Of a DNA stretch of 64,000 bases, positions 34,843 to 42,326 are shown in pieces. This stretch comes from Macrococcoides bohemicum. GTDB taxonomy: Bacteria; Bacillota; Bacilli; Staphylococcales; Staphylococcaceae. Numbering within the stretch: position 1 is the first letter of the stretch; every line of letters begins with the position of its first letter. The position numbers and the translations under genes are program-made. The notes under the pieces are model-generated. The model saw only the letters and a list, made by a program, of their open reading frames with translations, did not search any database and had not been told where the DNA came from. The stretch lies in assembly GCF_003259675.1 (NCBI RefSeq), contig NZ_PZJG01000001.1, positions 62,001-126,000 of the forward strand. Reading direction: 5' to 3'.

Positions 34843-35640
34843 ATGAAAGTGTTAAAAATGTTTATTGCAATAATTTTATTATTTATCCTCGTTCCACAAA
34901 AAGAATCACAGGCATTGTCATCGAAATACAATGTCCAATACGTTTCAGTGGTTGATGGTGACACAGCGTACGTAAAACTTGGTAAAAAGACGATTAAGAT
35001 TCGTATGTTACTCATTGACACACCAGAATCAAAGGATCCGAGAAAACCTGTTCAACCTTATGCGAAAGAAGCAGCAAAATATTTAGAGAATTATATAAGA
35101 TACGGGAAACTCCAAATTCAGTATGACAACAGCCAGAAGTTAGATAAGTACGGTCGTCATCTTGTATATCTTTATGCAAACGGCAAATTAGTTAATAAAG
35201 AAATGGTGCGTTATGGTTATGCGCGTGTGGGTTACGTATATACACAGAAATATTACTTAAATTTATTAAAGACAAATGAATCTTATGCGAAACAGAAGCA
35301 TTATAAAATATGGTCAATTAAAGGTTATGTAAATCCATTAGGTGAAGGGTTTGTTTATAAAGAGGGGAAGGCAAGTGCTAGTGGCTCAAATTTAGTCAGT
35401 ACACCAACCAAGCCTGCCGTAAAGAAAGCACCAACACCATCTCGAGTTGGGTATCCAACTTCTCGCTATAAAGCTGGTGCTCCTAAAGTGCTAGCTAATT
35501 GTACGGCGGTGAAAAAATATTATCCATATGGTATTACGGATAGTCATATTTCATATCAACCAAAGTTTGATCGTGATAAAGATAGAATGGGTTGTGAAGC
35601 ATCAAGTATTAAGTATCAAAGCTGGATGGCAAATAACTAG
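34843..35640 (+). CDS. nuc: Secreted thermonuclease with Excalibur domain
   Basis: A 265-residue protein: signal peptide (residues 1-25), staphylococcal nuclease domain with YVSVVDGDTAYVKL, metal/catalytic IRMLLIDTPESKDP and KLDKYGRHLVYLY, then a linker of Lys/Pro/Thr and a C-terminal Excalibur domain (CTAVKKYYPYG; FDRDKDRMGCE). It cleaves DNA and RNA in a Ca-dependent way outside the cell or at its surface. The GGGGGAA site precedes ATG 34843. The Excalibur tail is shared with the 32.1-kb protein. Gene symbol by family. Confidence 0.93.
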   Translation: MKVLKMFIAIILLFILVPQKESQALSSKYNVQYVSVVDGDTAYVKLGKKTIKIRMLLIDTPESKDPRKPVQPYAKEAAKYLENYIRYGKLQIQYDNSQKLDKYGRHLVYLYANGKLVNKEMVRYGYARVGYVYTQKYYLNLLKTNESYAKQKHYKIWSIKGYVNPLGEGFVYKEGKASASGSNLVSTPTKPAVKKAPTPSRVGYPTSRYKAGAPKVLANCTAVKKYYPYGITDSHISYQPKFDRDKDRMGCEASSIKYQSWMANN

Positions 35641-35641
35641 A

Positions 35642-35676
35642 AAGAAGGTATCTGAAATTATTCAGATACCTTCTTT
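35642..35676. terminator. Bidirectional terminator
   Basis: AGAAGGTATCTGAA pairs with TTCAGATACCTTCT, then TTTC; overlaps the end of the convergent XRE gene. Confidence 0.9.
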
Positions 35677-35870
35677 TCATTAATGATAATATCACCAGGC
35701 TGACAATCAAGATAATCACATATTGCTTCTAAAGTACTGAAACGCACTGCTTTTGCTTTTCCGGTCTTTAAGATTGAAAGATTTGCAATGGTAACATCAA
35801 CTGCATTTGATAACTCTGTTAAAGAAACATTACGTTCTTTTAAAACTTCATCTAACTTTATTTTGATCAT
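35658..35870 (-). CDS. XRE-family regulator, YozG-like
   Basis: A 70-residue HTH protein: MIKIKLDEVLKERNVSLTEL, DVTIANLSILKTGKAKAVRF, and ICDYLDCQPGDIIINE. This is the compact YozG-like class usually paired with a DUF2975 membrane protein, as here. ATG 35870 has AGGTG upstream; GTG three codons earlier is less likely. Second gene of a two-gene operon; start lies a few bases after the DUF2975 stop. Probably autoregulatory through TATCG-rich sites upstream of the operon. Confidence 0.88.
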   Translation of the reverse strand: MIKIKLDEVLKERNVSLTELSNAVDVTIANLSILKTGKAKAVRFSTLEAICDYLDCQPGDIIINEKKVSE

Positions 35871-35879
35871 CGTGTACAC

Positions 35880-36359
35880 CTATATCGTTAAGTCATGTTC
35901 TTCTTTAATTTTACTTGATGCTTCATAGATAAATAATGAGGTAATAATGACGATACCTAAGATAAATAATAACAGATTTGTTTCTACCGTAGTATCTAAT
36001 AATATTAAATATTCTACCGGTACGTTCAGGTATTTCTTAACCAAATTAAATGCACCAAATGATATTGTTAATGTCGCAATAAGGAATAACTTATCATGAT
36101 TGATCGTATTAAAATAATCTGCAACGTCAACTTTTTTCATAAGCTGGTATGTATTTATTAATATTGTTAATAACATTATACATTGAGTAATATAGACCAA
36201 AAAGTAGTATAAACCACGATTTGTAAAGGTCCATAGATCAGTACTAATGGGGCTTGATAAGAAATCTGTAATTGTCAGAAATGTTGTTAGAAGTGTGATG
36301 AAAATTGTGAATAGAACGAAATACTTTGTAAATTTTAATGATGCAATGCTTTTATTCAT
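35880..36359 (-). CDS. DUF2975 membrane protein
   Basis: A 159-residue protein with four hydrophobic helices (about residues 12-32, 50-70, 90-108, 128-150). Fits the DUF2975 family, which occurs as a conserved pair with a YozG-like XRE repressor. AAGGAGAG precedes ATG 36359. Its function is not known; the pair probably forms a small membrane-stress or differentiation switch by analogy, unproven. Confidence 0.83.
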   Translation of the reverse strand: MNKSIASLKFTKYFVLFTIFITLLTTFLTITDFLSSPISTDLWTFTNRGLYYFLVYITQCIMLLTILINTYQLMKKVDVADYFNTINHDKLFLIATLTISFGAFNLVKKYLNVPVEYLILLDTTVETNLLLFILGIVIITSLFIYEASSKIKEEHDLTI

Positions 36360-36369
36360 ATCAATCTCT

Positions 36370-36442
36370 CCTTTATCGTTTTACAATAAAAATATAACAT
36401 TAAATTTATCGAATAACAATAAAAATTATCGTTTTTCGATAA
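36370..36442. promoter_or_regulatory. Repeated TATCG motifs, likely operator region
   Basis: TTTATCGTTTTACAATAAA, then TTTATCGAATAACAATAAA and TTATCGTTTTTCGATAAAT: three related copies with shared ATCG cores and AATAAA. They lie between the divergent DUF2975 operon and the gene at 36528 and may bind the XRE protein. Confidence 0.45.
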
Positions 36443-36527
36443 ATGATATTTACATTTTATGTTTTAATCTCTTTTTATGGTATAATATATTTGAGAGATA
36501 TATCTTATTTGTAGTGGAGAATGTGTT

Positions 36528-36749
36528 ATGACTGAGAAGAATAATAACTGGCCACCGAAACATCATGGTGAACACAATTCTGCAGGTCGCACAGGCAATA
36601 CGAATTTTGATACACCAGGCTTAAAAGGTAGAGAAGATGATACTTATGCAAAAGCTGCCTTTGGTGGAGCGGACTTTAATAACGATATATTAGGCAGAAT
36701 CGCAAATATATTCATCAATAGAGACGAAGGAAGAAATCCGAAGAAATAG
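36528..36749 (+). CDS. Hypothetical hydrophilic protein
   Basis: A 73-residue, Asn/Gly/Asp-rich, probably flexible protein (NNNWPPKHHGEHNSAG, FDTPGLKGREDDTYAK, ADFNNDILGRIANIF). No membrane segment, no known family. GTGGAG lies before ATG 36528. It has a divergent promoter region shared with the DUF2975 operon. Could be a stress-related small protein; function unknown. Confidence 0.68.
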   Translation: MTEKNNNWPPKHHGEHNSAGRTGNTNFDTPGLKGREDDTYAKAAFGGADFNNDILGRIANIFINRDEGRNPKK

Positions 36750-36816
36750 AAAAAGAAGAACCACCGTTCGATTATGTGGGATTCCTCTATTTTTATGTCT
36801 AAATTAAAAGTAAAAA

Positions 36817-37341
36817 TTAAATATCAATCCAGAAACGTTCAACATCAATATCATCATATTCATCATGAACAACGGATTCAAATTTCCCGCCGTTCGCGAG
36901 TATCGTATTTCTGCTACCAATATTATCGACATCACATGTAATTAACGCACGCTCAACTTCTTTTTCAGCTAAGAACTTTAGACTTTCTTTAAGCATCCAT
37001 TTTGCGATACCTTTTCTTCTTTCATCTGGTCGGACAGAATAACCGACATGCCCACCAATTTGTAATAAATATTCATTGAGGTAGTGTCGGATATTTACCA
37101 TGCCGACTATTTTATTATCTTCATGTATACATAAGAATTGTGTTGCAGGTACCATGCCATGAGGAATACGTTCGAGGTTATCACTGTTTTGTACTTTATT
37201 AAACCACTCGTCGAAATCGTTAAACTTATGGAGTGACGACGAACCGTGGATCACTTCTTTTGTTGCATTAAATTCTTGCTGATATTTTAAGATATCTTCT
37301 TTATATTGTAGTGTAGGTCGAACGAGTTTGAGTTTAGACAA
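36817..37341 (-). CDS. GNAT-family N-acetyltransferase
   Basis: A 174-residue acetyltransferase with the GNAT acetyl-CoA motif A (GHVGYSVRPDERRKGIAKWM) at about residues 96-115 and a later motif B (VDNIGSRNTILANGGKFE). It starts at TTG 37341 (AAGGAG about nine bases upstream). Substrate cannot be read; the sequence ends with EYDDIDVERFWIDI. Divergent from the SDR gene. Family is clear. Confidence 0.92.
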   Translation of the reverse strand: MSKLKLVRPTLQYKEDILKYQQEFNATKEVIHGSSSLHKFNDFDEWFNKVQNSDNLERIPHGMVPATQFLCIHEDNKIVGMVNIRHYLNEYLLQIGGHVGYSVRPDERRKGIAKWMLKESLKFLAEKEVERALITCDVDNIGSRNTILANGGKFESVVHDEYDDIDVERFWIDI

Positions 37342-37460
37342 GATGATAATCTCCTTTTATTATTTATGATACAAAAGATAATTAGAAATATAAACAGATA
37401 AATTGAATTTTGTATTGTGTGCTGTACAATGGGGGTACAAATTCGAAAGGGTGATTTTTA

Positions 37461-38111
37461 GTGAACACATTAATTATCGGAGCAAATGGACAGGTAGGTA
37501 AACAACTTGTTGAGAAGTTAGCGAAGAATAGTGATGTAACACCTATCGCGGTCATTCGTAAAGAGGAACAAAAGCCATATTTTGATGGATTAAATGTCGA
37601 AACGAGAATATTAGATTTAGAAGATGATCTTCCGGTATATGAAAGTGTATTTAAAGATGTCGACAGCGTAATATTTACAGCAGGTTCTGGTGGAAGTACA
37701 GGTGCTGATAAAACAATGCTGATAGATCTTGATGCTGCTGTTAAAACGATAGATACAGCTAAGAAAGTTGGTGTCAAACGTTTTGTAATGGTAAGCTCGT
37801 TTGATACAACACGCAAAGCAATTCAAGAAGCTGATTCTGATTTCAGACCTTATGTTGTTGCAAAGCATTATGCAGATAACGTATTAAGAGATGCTGGTTT
37901 AGATTATACAATTGTACATCCGGGTATCTTATCCGACGATGTTGAAATTGGTAATGTTAAAGTTGCGAAAACAGTAGAAGTGGCTAAGATTACAAGAGCA
38001 GACGTTGCCGAAGTCTTGAAGACGGTTATTGAGAATGACAATACAATCGGTAAAGAGTTTCAAGTGGTTAATGGAGATACAGCGATTGCGGATGCGATTG
38101 CTAGATTATAA
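37461..38111 (+). CDS. NAD(P)-binding atypical SDR (YwnB/NmrA-like)
   Basis: A 216-residue Rossmann protein beginning LIIGANGQVGKQLVEKL (GxxGxxG at residues 7-13), with SVIFTAGSGGSTGADKT, FVMVSSFD and a YVVAKHYAD Tyr-Lys-like pair. The class binds NAD(P)(H) and includes sugar epimerase-like and quinone-sensing members. Start is GTG 37461 with GAAAGGGTG upstream. A promoter TTGAAT-16-TACAAT is visible (37403-37430). Precise reaction unknown. Confidence 0.88.
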   Translation: MNTLIIGANGQVGKQLVEKLAKNSDVTPIAVIRKEEQKPYFDGLNVETRILDLEDDLPVYESVFKDVDSVIFTAGSGGSTGADKTMLIDLDAAVKTIDTAKKVGVKRFVMVSSFDTTRKAIQEADSDFRPYVVAKHYADNVLRDAGLDYTIVHPGILSDDVEIGNVKVAKTVEVAKITRADVAEVLKTVIENDNTIGKEFQVVNGDTAIADAIARL

Positions 38112-38147
38112 GGTGATAGCAATTCTGTGGTAAATATAGTAAATTAT

Positions 38148-38174
38148 TGCCCACTTCGTTTTGGAGGTGGGCAC
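38148..38174 (+). terminator. Hairpin after SDR gene
   Basis: TGCCCACTTC/GAGGTGGGCA; lacks a long T-run but directly follows the gene. Confidence 0.6.
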
Positions 38175-38210
38175 TAATTGTATAAAAAAGTAAACAACTC
38201 CATGAAATCT

Positions 38211-38280
38211 CGCGCAGCAAAAGTAAGAATCTAACAAAATTTGCGCGAACCAAACCGAACGCGCGCAGTAAAAGTAATAA
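38211..38280. repeat. Tandem CGCGCAG repeat
   Basis: CGCGCAGCAAAAGTAAGAA (38211-38229) recurs as CGCGCAGTAAAAGTAATAA (38262-38280), 51 bases apart, with TTGCGCGAACCAAACCGAA between. No coding potential. Confidence 0.7.
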
Positions 38281-38326
38281 ACTACCATCCAGTCAATCAA
38301 TAACACAAAACTAACTAAAAAATAAG

Positions 38327-38341
38327 AATTTTCAGAATTGT
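38327..38341. promoter_or_regulatory. CodY-like box before T-box promoter
   Basis: AATTTTCAGAATTGT: first ten positions match the CodY consensus exactly, three later mismatches. It abuts the -35 element. Confidence 0.4.
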
Positions 38342-38343
38342 TG

Positions 38344-38372
38344 TTGACAAATAAAACTATCGTTCTTATAAT
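38344..38372 (+). promoter_or_regulatory. Consensus promoter of the T-box transcript
   Basis: TTGACA (38344-38349), 17 bases, TATAAT (38367-38372). Confidence 0.9.
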
Positions 38373-38399
38373 GTGTATTAATTCAATAATTACAAAACG

Positions 38400-38661
38400 T
38401 ACAGAGGAAAGTAAACTTACGAATTTCTACAGCGAGCTTCAGGTGGTGAGATGGAGTGTTTGAACTAAGTTGAAAATGGCCTCTTTAGTTGCATGCTGAA
38501 CGTATTCTAGTAGGTTATGTCCGAGAATTGGCGCTCGTTATCAACGTCAGAGTATTATTTGTACTCATTGAGGTATCGTCAGTGATGGCGATATGAATAA
38601 AGGTGGTACCGTGGGAAACCCCTCACCCTTTACTAAAGTGTAAAGGAGTGTGGGGTTTTTT
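38400..38661 (+). ncRNA. T-box leader, probably methionine-specific
   Basis: The T-box sequence AAAGGTGGTACCGTGG lies at 38600-38614 and is followed by a terminator (AACCCCTCACCCTTTA paired with TAAAGGAGTGTGGGGTT, 38617-38657, then T-run). Upstream is a large Stem I with AGCGAGC and GGTGGTGAGATGGAG elements. The candidate specifier is ATG (38476-38478) in GTTGAAAATGGCC, matching the methionine gene downstream. Uncharged tRNA-Met would cause readthrough. Confidence 0.93.
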
Positions 38662-38737
38662 ATTATGGCTGATAGTGATATGTACGACATGCAAGTATAT
38701 ATAAACAAAAAATTAAACTTACCGGAGGATGATCAAT

Positions 38738-39880
38738 ATGACAAATACAATCAAACAACCAAAATTCGATTACGTAGGGAGTTTCTTAAGACCTGAAGCA
38801 TTAAAAGTGGCGCGTGAAAAATTTAAAAATAACGAAATTACGCAAGATGAACTGACAAAAGTTGAAAATGAAGAAATCATAAAGTTAATTCAAAAAATAG
38901 ATGAGTTAGGTTATGAAACAGTGACGGATGGTGAGTTTAGACGTAGCTACTGGCATCTGGATTTCTTCTTTGGATTCAATGGCATCGAACAACAGATTCT
39001 AGATCATGGTTATCAGTTTAACAATATAGAAACGCGTAGTGATTCAGTAAAGTTCATTGATAAAATTAACGGTAAAGATCATCCGTTCGTTGAGCATTTT
39101 AAATTTGTAAGAGATAACGCACCGAGTCATTTAACGGTAAAGCAAACGATTCCTGCACCTGCGCAATTACTCGTTGAATTAACAAGACCTGGTGTAAAAG
39201 AGACAGTAGATGCTGTCTATCCAGACAAAAAAGAGCTATATGATGATATCGTTTCAACATATAAACAGGTAATCGATGACTTACATAAAGAAGGATTAAA
39301 AGTTTTACAGCTGGATGACTGTTCCTGGGGCATTCATATTTCAAAAGAAATCCGTGACAAAATTCATGGACAAGGTGGTGGTACGGATAAATCTAGCGAA
39401 GCGTTGATTCAGGAAATCTTAGAGATTAATAACCGCGTCATAGCCAATGGTCCTGATGATTTAATCATAAATACACACGTCTGTCGTGGTAATTATAAAT
39501 CTGATTATGCATCAAGTGGACCATATACAGCAGTAGCTGAAGAACTATTTGGTAAAGAAAATGTCGATGGCTATTATTTAGAGTACGATACAGAACGAGC
39601 AGGTGGATTTGAGCCGTTAAATAAAGTAAGTGGAGAAAAGAAAGTGGTATTAGGTCTTATTACTTCGAAATTTCCAGAGCTTGAAGATAAAGAAGTAATT
39701 AAAGAAAGAATTAAGGAAGCAACGAAATATATCCCTCTTAAACGTTTAAGTTTAAGCCCTCAATGTGGTTTCGCTTCTACAGAGGAAGGTAATCTTCTTA
39801 CAGAAGAAGATCAATGGAAGAAACTGCAGCTGATAAAAGAGATTAGTGAAGAGGTGTTTGCTGATTCTTTAGTTAAATAA
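38738..39880 (+). CDS. MetE-like cobalamin-independent methionine synthase family protein (YxjG/YxjH type)
   Basis: A 380-residue protein corresponding to the C-terminal catalytic half of MetE. Seen: DYVGSFLRPEALK at the N-terminus, ETVTDGEFRRSYW, the zinc-site NTHVCRGN (His-x-Cys, about residue 245) and LSPQCGFAST (Cys, near 345). Family enzymes methylate homocysteine or recover methionine from methylated donors; lacking the MetE N-terminal domain it is of the YxjG/YxjH kind. ATG 38738 follows GGAGG by eight to nine bases. Preceded by a methionine T-box. Own terminator. Confidence 0.92.
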   Translation: MTNTIKQPKFDYVGSFLRPEALKVAREKFKNNEITQDELTKVENEEIIKLIQKIDELGYETVTDGEFRRSYWHLDFFFGFNGIEQQILDHGYQFNNIETRSDSVKFIDKINGKDHPFVEHFKFVRDNAPSHLTVKQTIPAPAQLLVELTRPGVKETVDAVYPDKKELYDDIVSTYKQVIDDLHKEGLKVLQLDDCSWGIHISKEIRDKIHGQGGGTDKSSEALIQEILEINNRVIANGPDDLIINTHVCRGNYKSDYASSGPYTAVAEELFGKENVDGYYLEYDTERAGGFEPLNKVSGEKKVVLGLITSKFPELEDKEVIKERIKEATKYIPLKRLSLSPQCGFASTEEGNLLTEEDQWKKLQLIKEISEEVFADSLVK

Positions 39881-39886
39881 ACCTAT

Positions 39887-39920
39887 ATAATAACCTAAGC
39901 CTATGCTTAGGTTATTATTA
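39887..39920 (+). terminator. Terminator
   Basis: ATAATAACCTAAGC/GCTTAGGTTATTAT stem. Confidence 0.85.
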
Positions 39921-39981
39921 TGGCGATAGATATTATTGACAACTATAATATAATAGAAGAAAAAACAAAGAAGGTTTAGCA

Positions 39982-40647
39982 ATGTACAAATATATTCTAT
40001 TTGATATAGATAATACGTTACTTGATTTCAGCAAAGGTGAAAGAGAAGCGATTCGTGCTGTGTTTCAATCTGAAGGCATTGAAGATAGTGAGGAAAACTT
40101 TAAACGTTATTCAGAGATTAACAAATCGATGTGGGGGTTACTTGAAGAGGGTAAGCTTGTAAAGCAGGAGGTACTGACGAAACGTTTTGAAGTGTTCTTT
40201 AGTGAGAAAGGGATTAAAGTAAATCCTCAGGAGAAAGAGGATATTTTTAGAATCGGTATCATTGAAAATCATCAGCTTGTGCCACATGCAGTTGAAATTC
40301 TTGAGTACGTAAAGTCGAGAGGTTATGCGATTTGTTCAGCAACAAACGGTGTGTTACATACTCAGATGCGTCGCATGACGGATGCAAATATTATTTCATA
40401 CTTCGACCATCAATTTATCTCTGAAGCAGTAGGATACGAGAAACCACAAAAAGCGTTTTTCGATGTGATTATAGCATCATTAAATATTACAGATTTATCA
40501 GAAGTGCTTATGATAGGTGATACTGAAACTTCAGATATTAATGGTGCCATCATTGCTGGTATTGATGCCTGTTATTTCGGTCCGAATAAAGATAGTAAGG
40601 CGAAATATAGTATCCAGAATTTATTAGAGCTTAAAAATATTATTTAA
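39982..40647 (+). CDS. HAD-superfamily nucleotidase, YjjG type
   Basis: A 221-residue HAD phosphatase: motif I FDIDNTLLDF (Asp9, Asp11), motif II CSATNGV, motif III lysine in EKPQKAFF and motif IV GDTETSDINGA. The cap arrangement and sequence fit the YjjG family of noncanonical pyrimidine 5'-nucleotidases, which clear damaged nucleotides. ATG 39982 follows GAAGG. No close operon partner. Substrate is inferred from family. Confidence 0.9.
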   Translation: MYKYILFDIDNTLLDFSKGEREAIRAVFQSEGIEDSEENFKRYSEINKSMWGLLEEGKLVKQEVLTKRFEVFFSEKGIKVNPQEKEDIFRIGIIENHQLVPHAVEILEYVKSRGYAICSATNGVLHTQMRRMTDANIISYFDHQFISEAVGYEKPQKAFFDVIIASLNITDLSEVLMIGDTETSDINGAIIAGIDACYFGPNKDSKAKYSIQNLLELKNII

Positions 40648-40734
40648 TTCTTCTTAGGTGTGCTTCCAAGTTTTGTTTCATAATAAGTTGTTATGGGAAT
40701 AGTAAGTTAACAGAATGCTTGGGAGGAGATTAAT

Positions 40735-41058
40735 GTGAAATTTGTAGATGCTTTCACGAGTGAACAACCTTTACATGGCAAGATTGAACAGTTAAGAGAA
40801 GAAGGCATTGATACGCGTGATTTATTTATCGTTTCTAAAAGTAAGATAGACGGGCTGGCATTAATTGATCAGGATGTTAACTATATTGGTGCTGATGGTA
40901 ATATGCCGGACAAGATTAAAGCATTTTTTACAGGTAAAGATGTTTCCAGTCATCACTATGAAGCAGAAAATTTATCTAATATCTCAAAGATTGATTACAA
41001 AAGAGCACTCGATGCAGGACAGATGTTACTATTTATTAAATCACTGGGGGAAAAATAA
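40735..41058 (+). CDS. General stress protein 17M-like (YflT domain)
   Basis: A 107-residue protein with the YflT/GspM layout: FVDAFTSEQPLHGKIEQLRE then DLFIVSKSK, and a later ALDAGQMLLFIK. Family members in Bacillus are stress-induced with no known activity. Start GTG 40735 follows GGGAGGAG. Its stop overlaps the start of the DUF6440 gene by one base (TAATG), so the two are coupled. Function unknown. Confidence 0.78.
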   Translation: MKFVDAFTSEQPLHGKIEQLREEGIDTRDLFIVSKSKIDGLALIDQDVNYIGADGNMPDKIKAFFTGKDVSSHHYEAENLSNISKIDYKRALDAGQMLLFIKSLGEK

Positions 41059-41255
41059 TGTCTCGTGAGGATAAACGATTTTCAAATGTTAAAGATGGTT
41101 CAGATAAAGGTTCAAAAATGATGAGTACTTATATCATTACGGATGAACAAACAGGTGTGCAGTATTTGTACGCTGCTATGGGTTATGGTGCCGGTTTAAC
41201 ACCGATATTGGATAGTGAAGGTAAACCTGTACTTGCGCCTGGCTATCCAAAATAG
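41058..41255 (+). CDS. DUF6440-like protein
   Basis: A 65-residue protein with the motif pattern IITDEQTGVQYLYAAMGYGA and LTPILDSEGKPV typical of DUF6440. These small soluble proteins are widespread in Firmicutes and uncharacterised. ATG 41058 overlaps the preceding stop; GGGG in the end of that gene provides the ribosome site. The GATGAG/CTCATC hairpin follows. Confidence 0.82.
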   Translation: MSREDKRFSNVKDGSDKGSKMMSTYIITDEQTGVQYLYAAMGYGAGLTPILDSEGKPVLAPGYPK

Positions 41256-41261
41256 AGAATG

Positions 41262-41288
41262 GATGAGGCTTAGGTCTCATCTTTTTTA
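41262..41288 (+). terminator. Terminator
   Basis: GATGAG/CTCATC with loop GCTTAGGT, then TTTTTTA. Confidence 0.75.
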
Positions 41289-41358
41289 TATGTGTTTAAT
41301 TTCACAAAAAGAGTCATAGTATAATAAATAATTAAATAGAATAAATTAGGAGTGCGCG

Positions 41359-42207
41359 ATGGCGAAAATTACTAAACGACAGGAAAAAAGAAATAAAATG
41401 ATATTGTTATTGATACTTTGCGGCATTGCATTCATCATTTATTTAATGATAGGTTATTTGATTAAACAATACGAAAGAAAGATGATGAATTATAAAGTTG
41501 AAATGCCACATTCATATCAATTTGCATTGAATCAACAGATGAAAAGTGCAGCTCAGTTCTCTAATGGCGTCGTGTGGAAAAATGCGACGAAAAAACAGAT
41601 TGATAATTATTTAAATCCTAAAAAATACTATCACCATCCTGAACAGCGTTACCAGTTCTTAAATCTAGGCATGAGTCAGAAAGTGTCTGCTGCTAAATTA
41701 AATACCTTACTTAAAGGGAAAGGAACTTTAGATGGCCTCGGTACAACATTTGCTAAAGCGAGTCGTATTGAAGATATCAATGAAATATATCTGGTTAATC
41801 ATGCGTTACTTGAAACGGGTAAAGGTAAAAGTGAGCTAGCTCGTGGTGTTAAAGTCGATGATAAAGGACGCGTTGGTAAAGGGGATAAAAAATATTATAA
41901 TTTCTTCGGTATTGGCGCGTATGATCATGATCCAGTAAATGAAGCGGCGAAGTTTGCTTTTAAAGAAGGATGGGATACACCTGAGAAAGCTGTGATGGGT
42001 GGTACTAAATTCATTAAGGATGAATTTATATCTAAAGAGCATCAAAATACTTTATACGGCATGCGTTTCAATCCATTACATCCTGGTGAACACCAGTATG
42101 CAACAGATGTACGCTGGGCACATCATAACGCACGTGGTATCGCAAAGGACTATCAAAGATTAAAATTAGAAGGCAAATATTTTACACGTTATTATTACAA
42201 ACAGTAA
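41359..42207 (+). CDS. Membrane-bound N-acetylglucosaminidase, SagB-like
   Basis: A 282-residue protein with one N-terminal signal-anchor helix (residues 14-35) and an extracellular glucosaminidase domain: VNHALLETGKGKSELARG with the catalytic Glu, YYNFFGIGAYDHDP, and MRWNP-like YGMRFNPLHPG. It matches the size and layout of staphylococcal SagB, which trims nascent glycan strands. AGGAG precedes ATG 41359. Acts outside the membrane. High confidence in family, moderate in the SagB name. Confidence 0.9.
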   Translation: MAKITKRQEKRNKMILLLILCGIAFIIYLMIGYLIKQYERKMMNYKVEMPHSYQFALNQQMKSAAQFSNGVVWKNATKKQIDNYLNPKKYYHHPEQRYQFLNLGMSQKVSAAKLNTLLKGKGTLDGLGTTFAKASRIEDINEIYLVNHALLETGKGKSELARGVKVDDKGRVGKGDKKYYNFFGIGAYDHDPVNEAAKFAFKEGWDTPEKAVMGGTKFIKDEFISKEHQNTLYGMRFNPLHPGEHQYATDVRWAHHNARGIAKDYQRLKLEGKYFTRYYYKQ

Positions 42208-42230
42208 GCTTAAGCTTGCTGTTTTTTTAT
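42199..42230 (+). terminator. Terminator
   Basis: AACAG.AAGCTT/AAGCTT.CTGTT palindrome with T-run; overlaps the glucosaminidase stop. Confidence 0.83.
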
Positions 42231-42259
42231 GCATAGAAATTTATTTTAATAAAAGATTG

Positions 42260-42274
42260 AATTATCAGAATTTT
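42260..42274. promoter_or_regulatory. CodY-like box upstream of oppA
   Basis: AATTATCAGAATTTT, three mismatches to the CodY consensus; peptide uptake genes are typical CodY targets. Weak evidence. Confidence 0.3.
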
Positions 42275-42326
42275 TAATATAAAATAAGTTTAAAGTTAGT
42301 ACTTCATTCATTTAGGGGGAGAAAGC

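Noticed and set aside
37382-37868. Minus-strand frames opposite the SDR gene
   Set aside because: The plus-strand Rossmann protein is convincing; the opposite frames are Ser/Thr-rich shadows without ribosome sites.
38106-38306. Minus-strand frame over the CGCGCAG repeat
   Set aside because: It spans a hairpin and a non-coding repeat and has no ribosome site.
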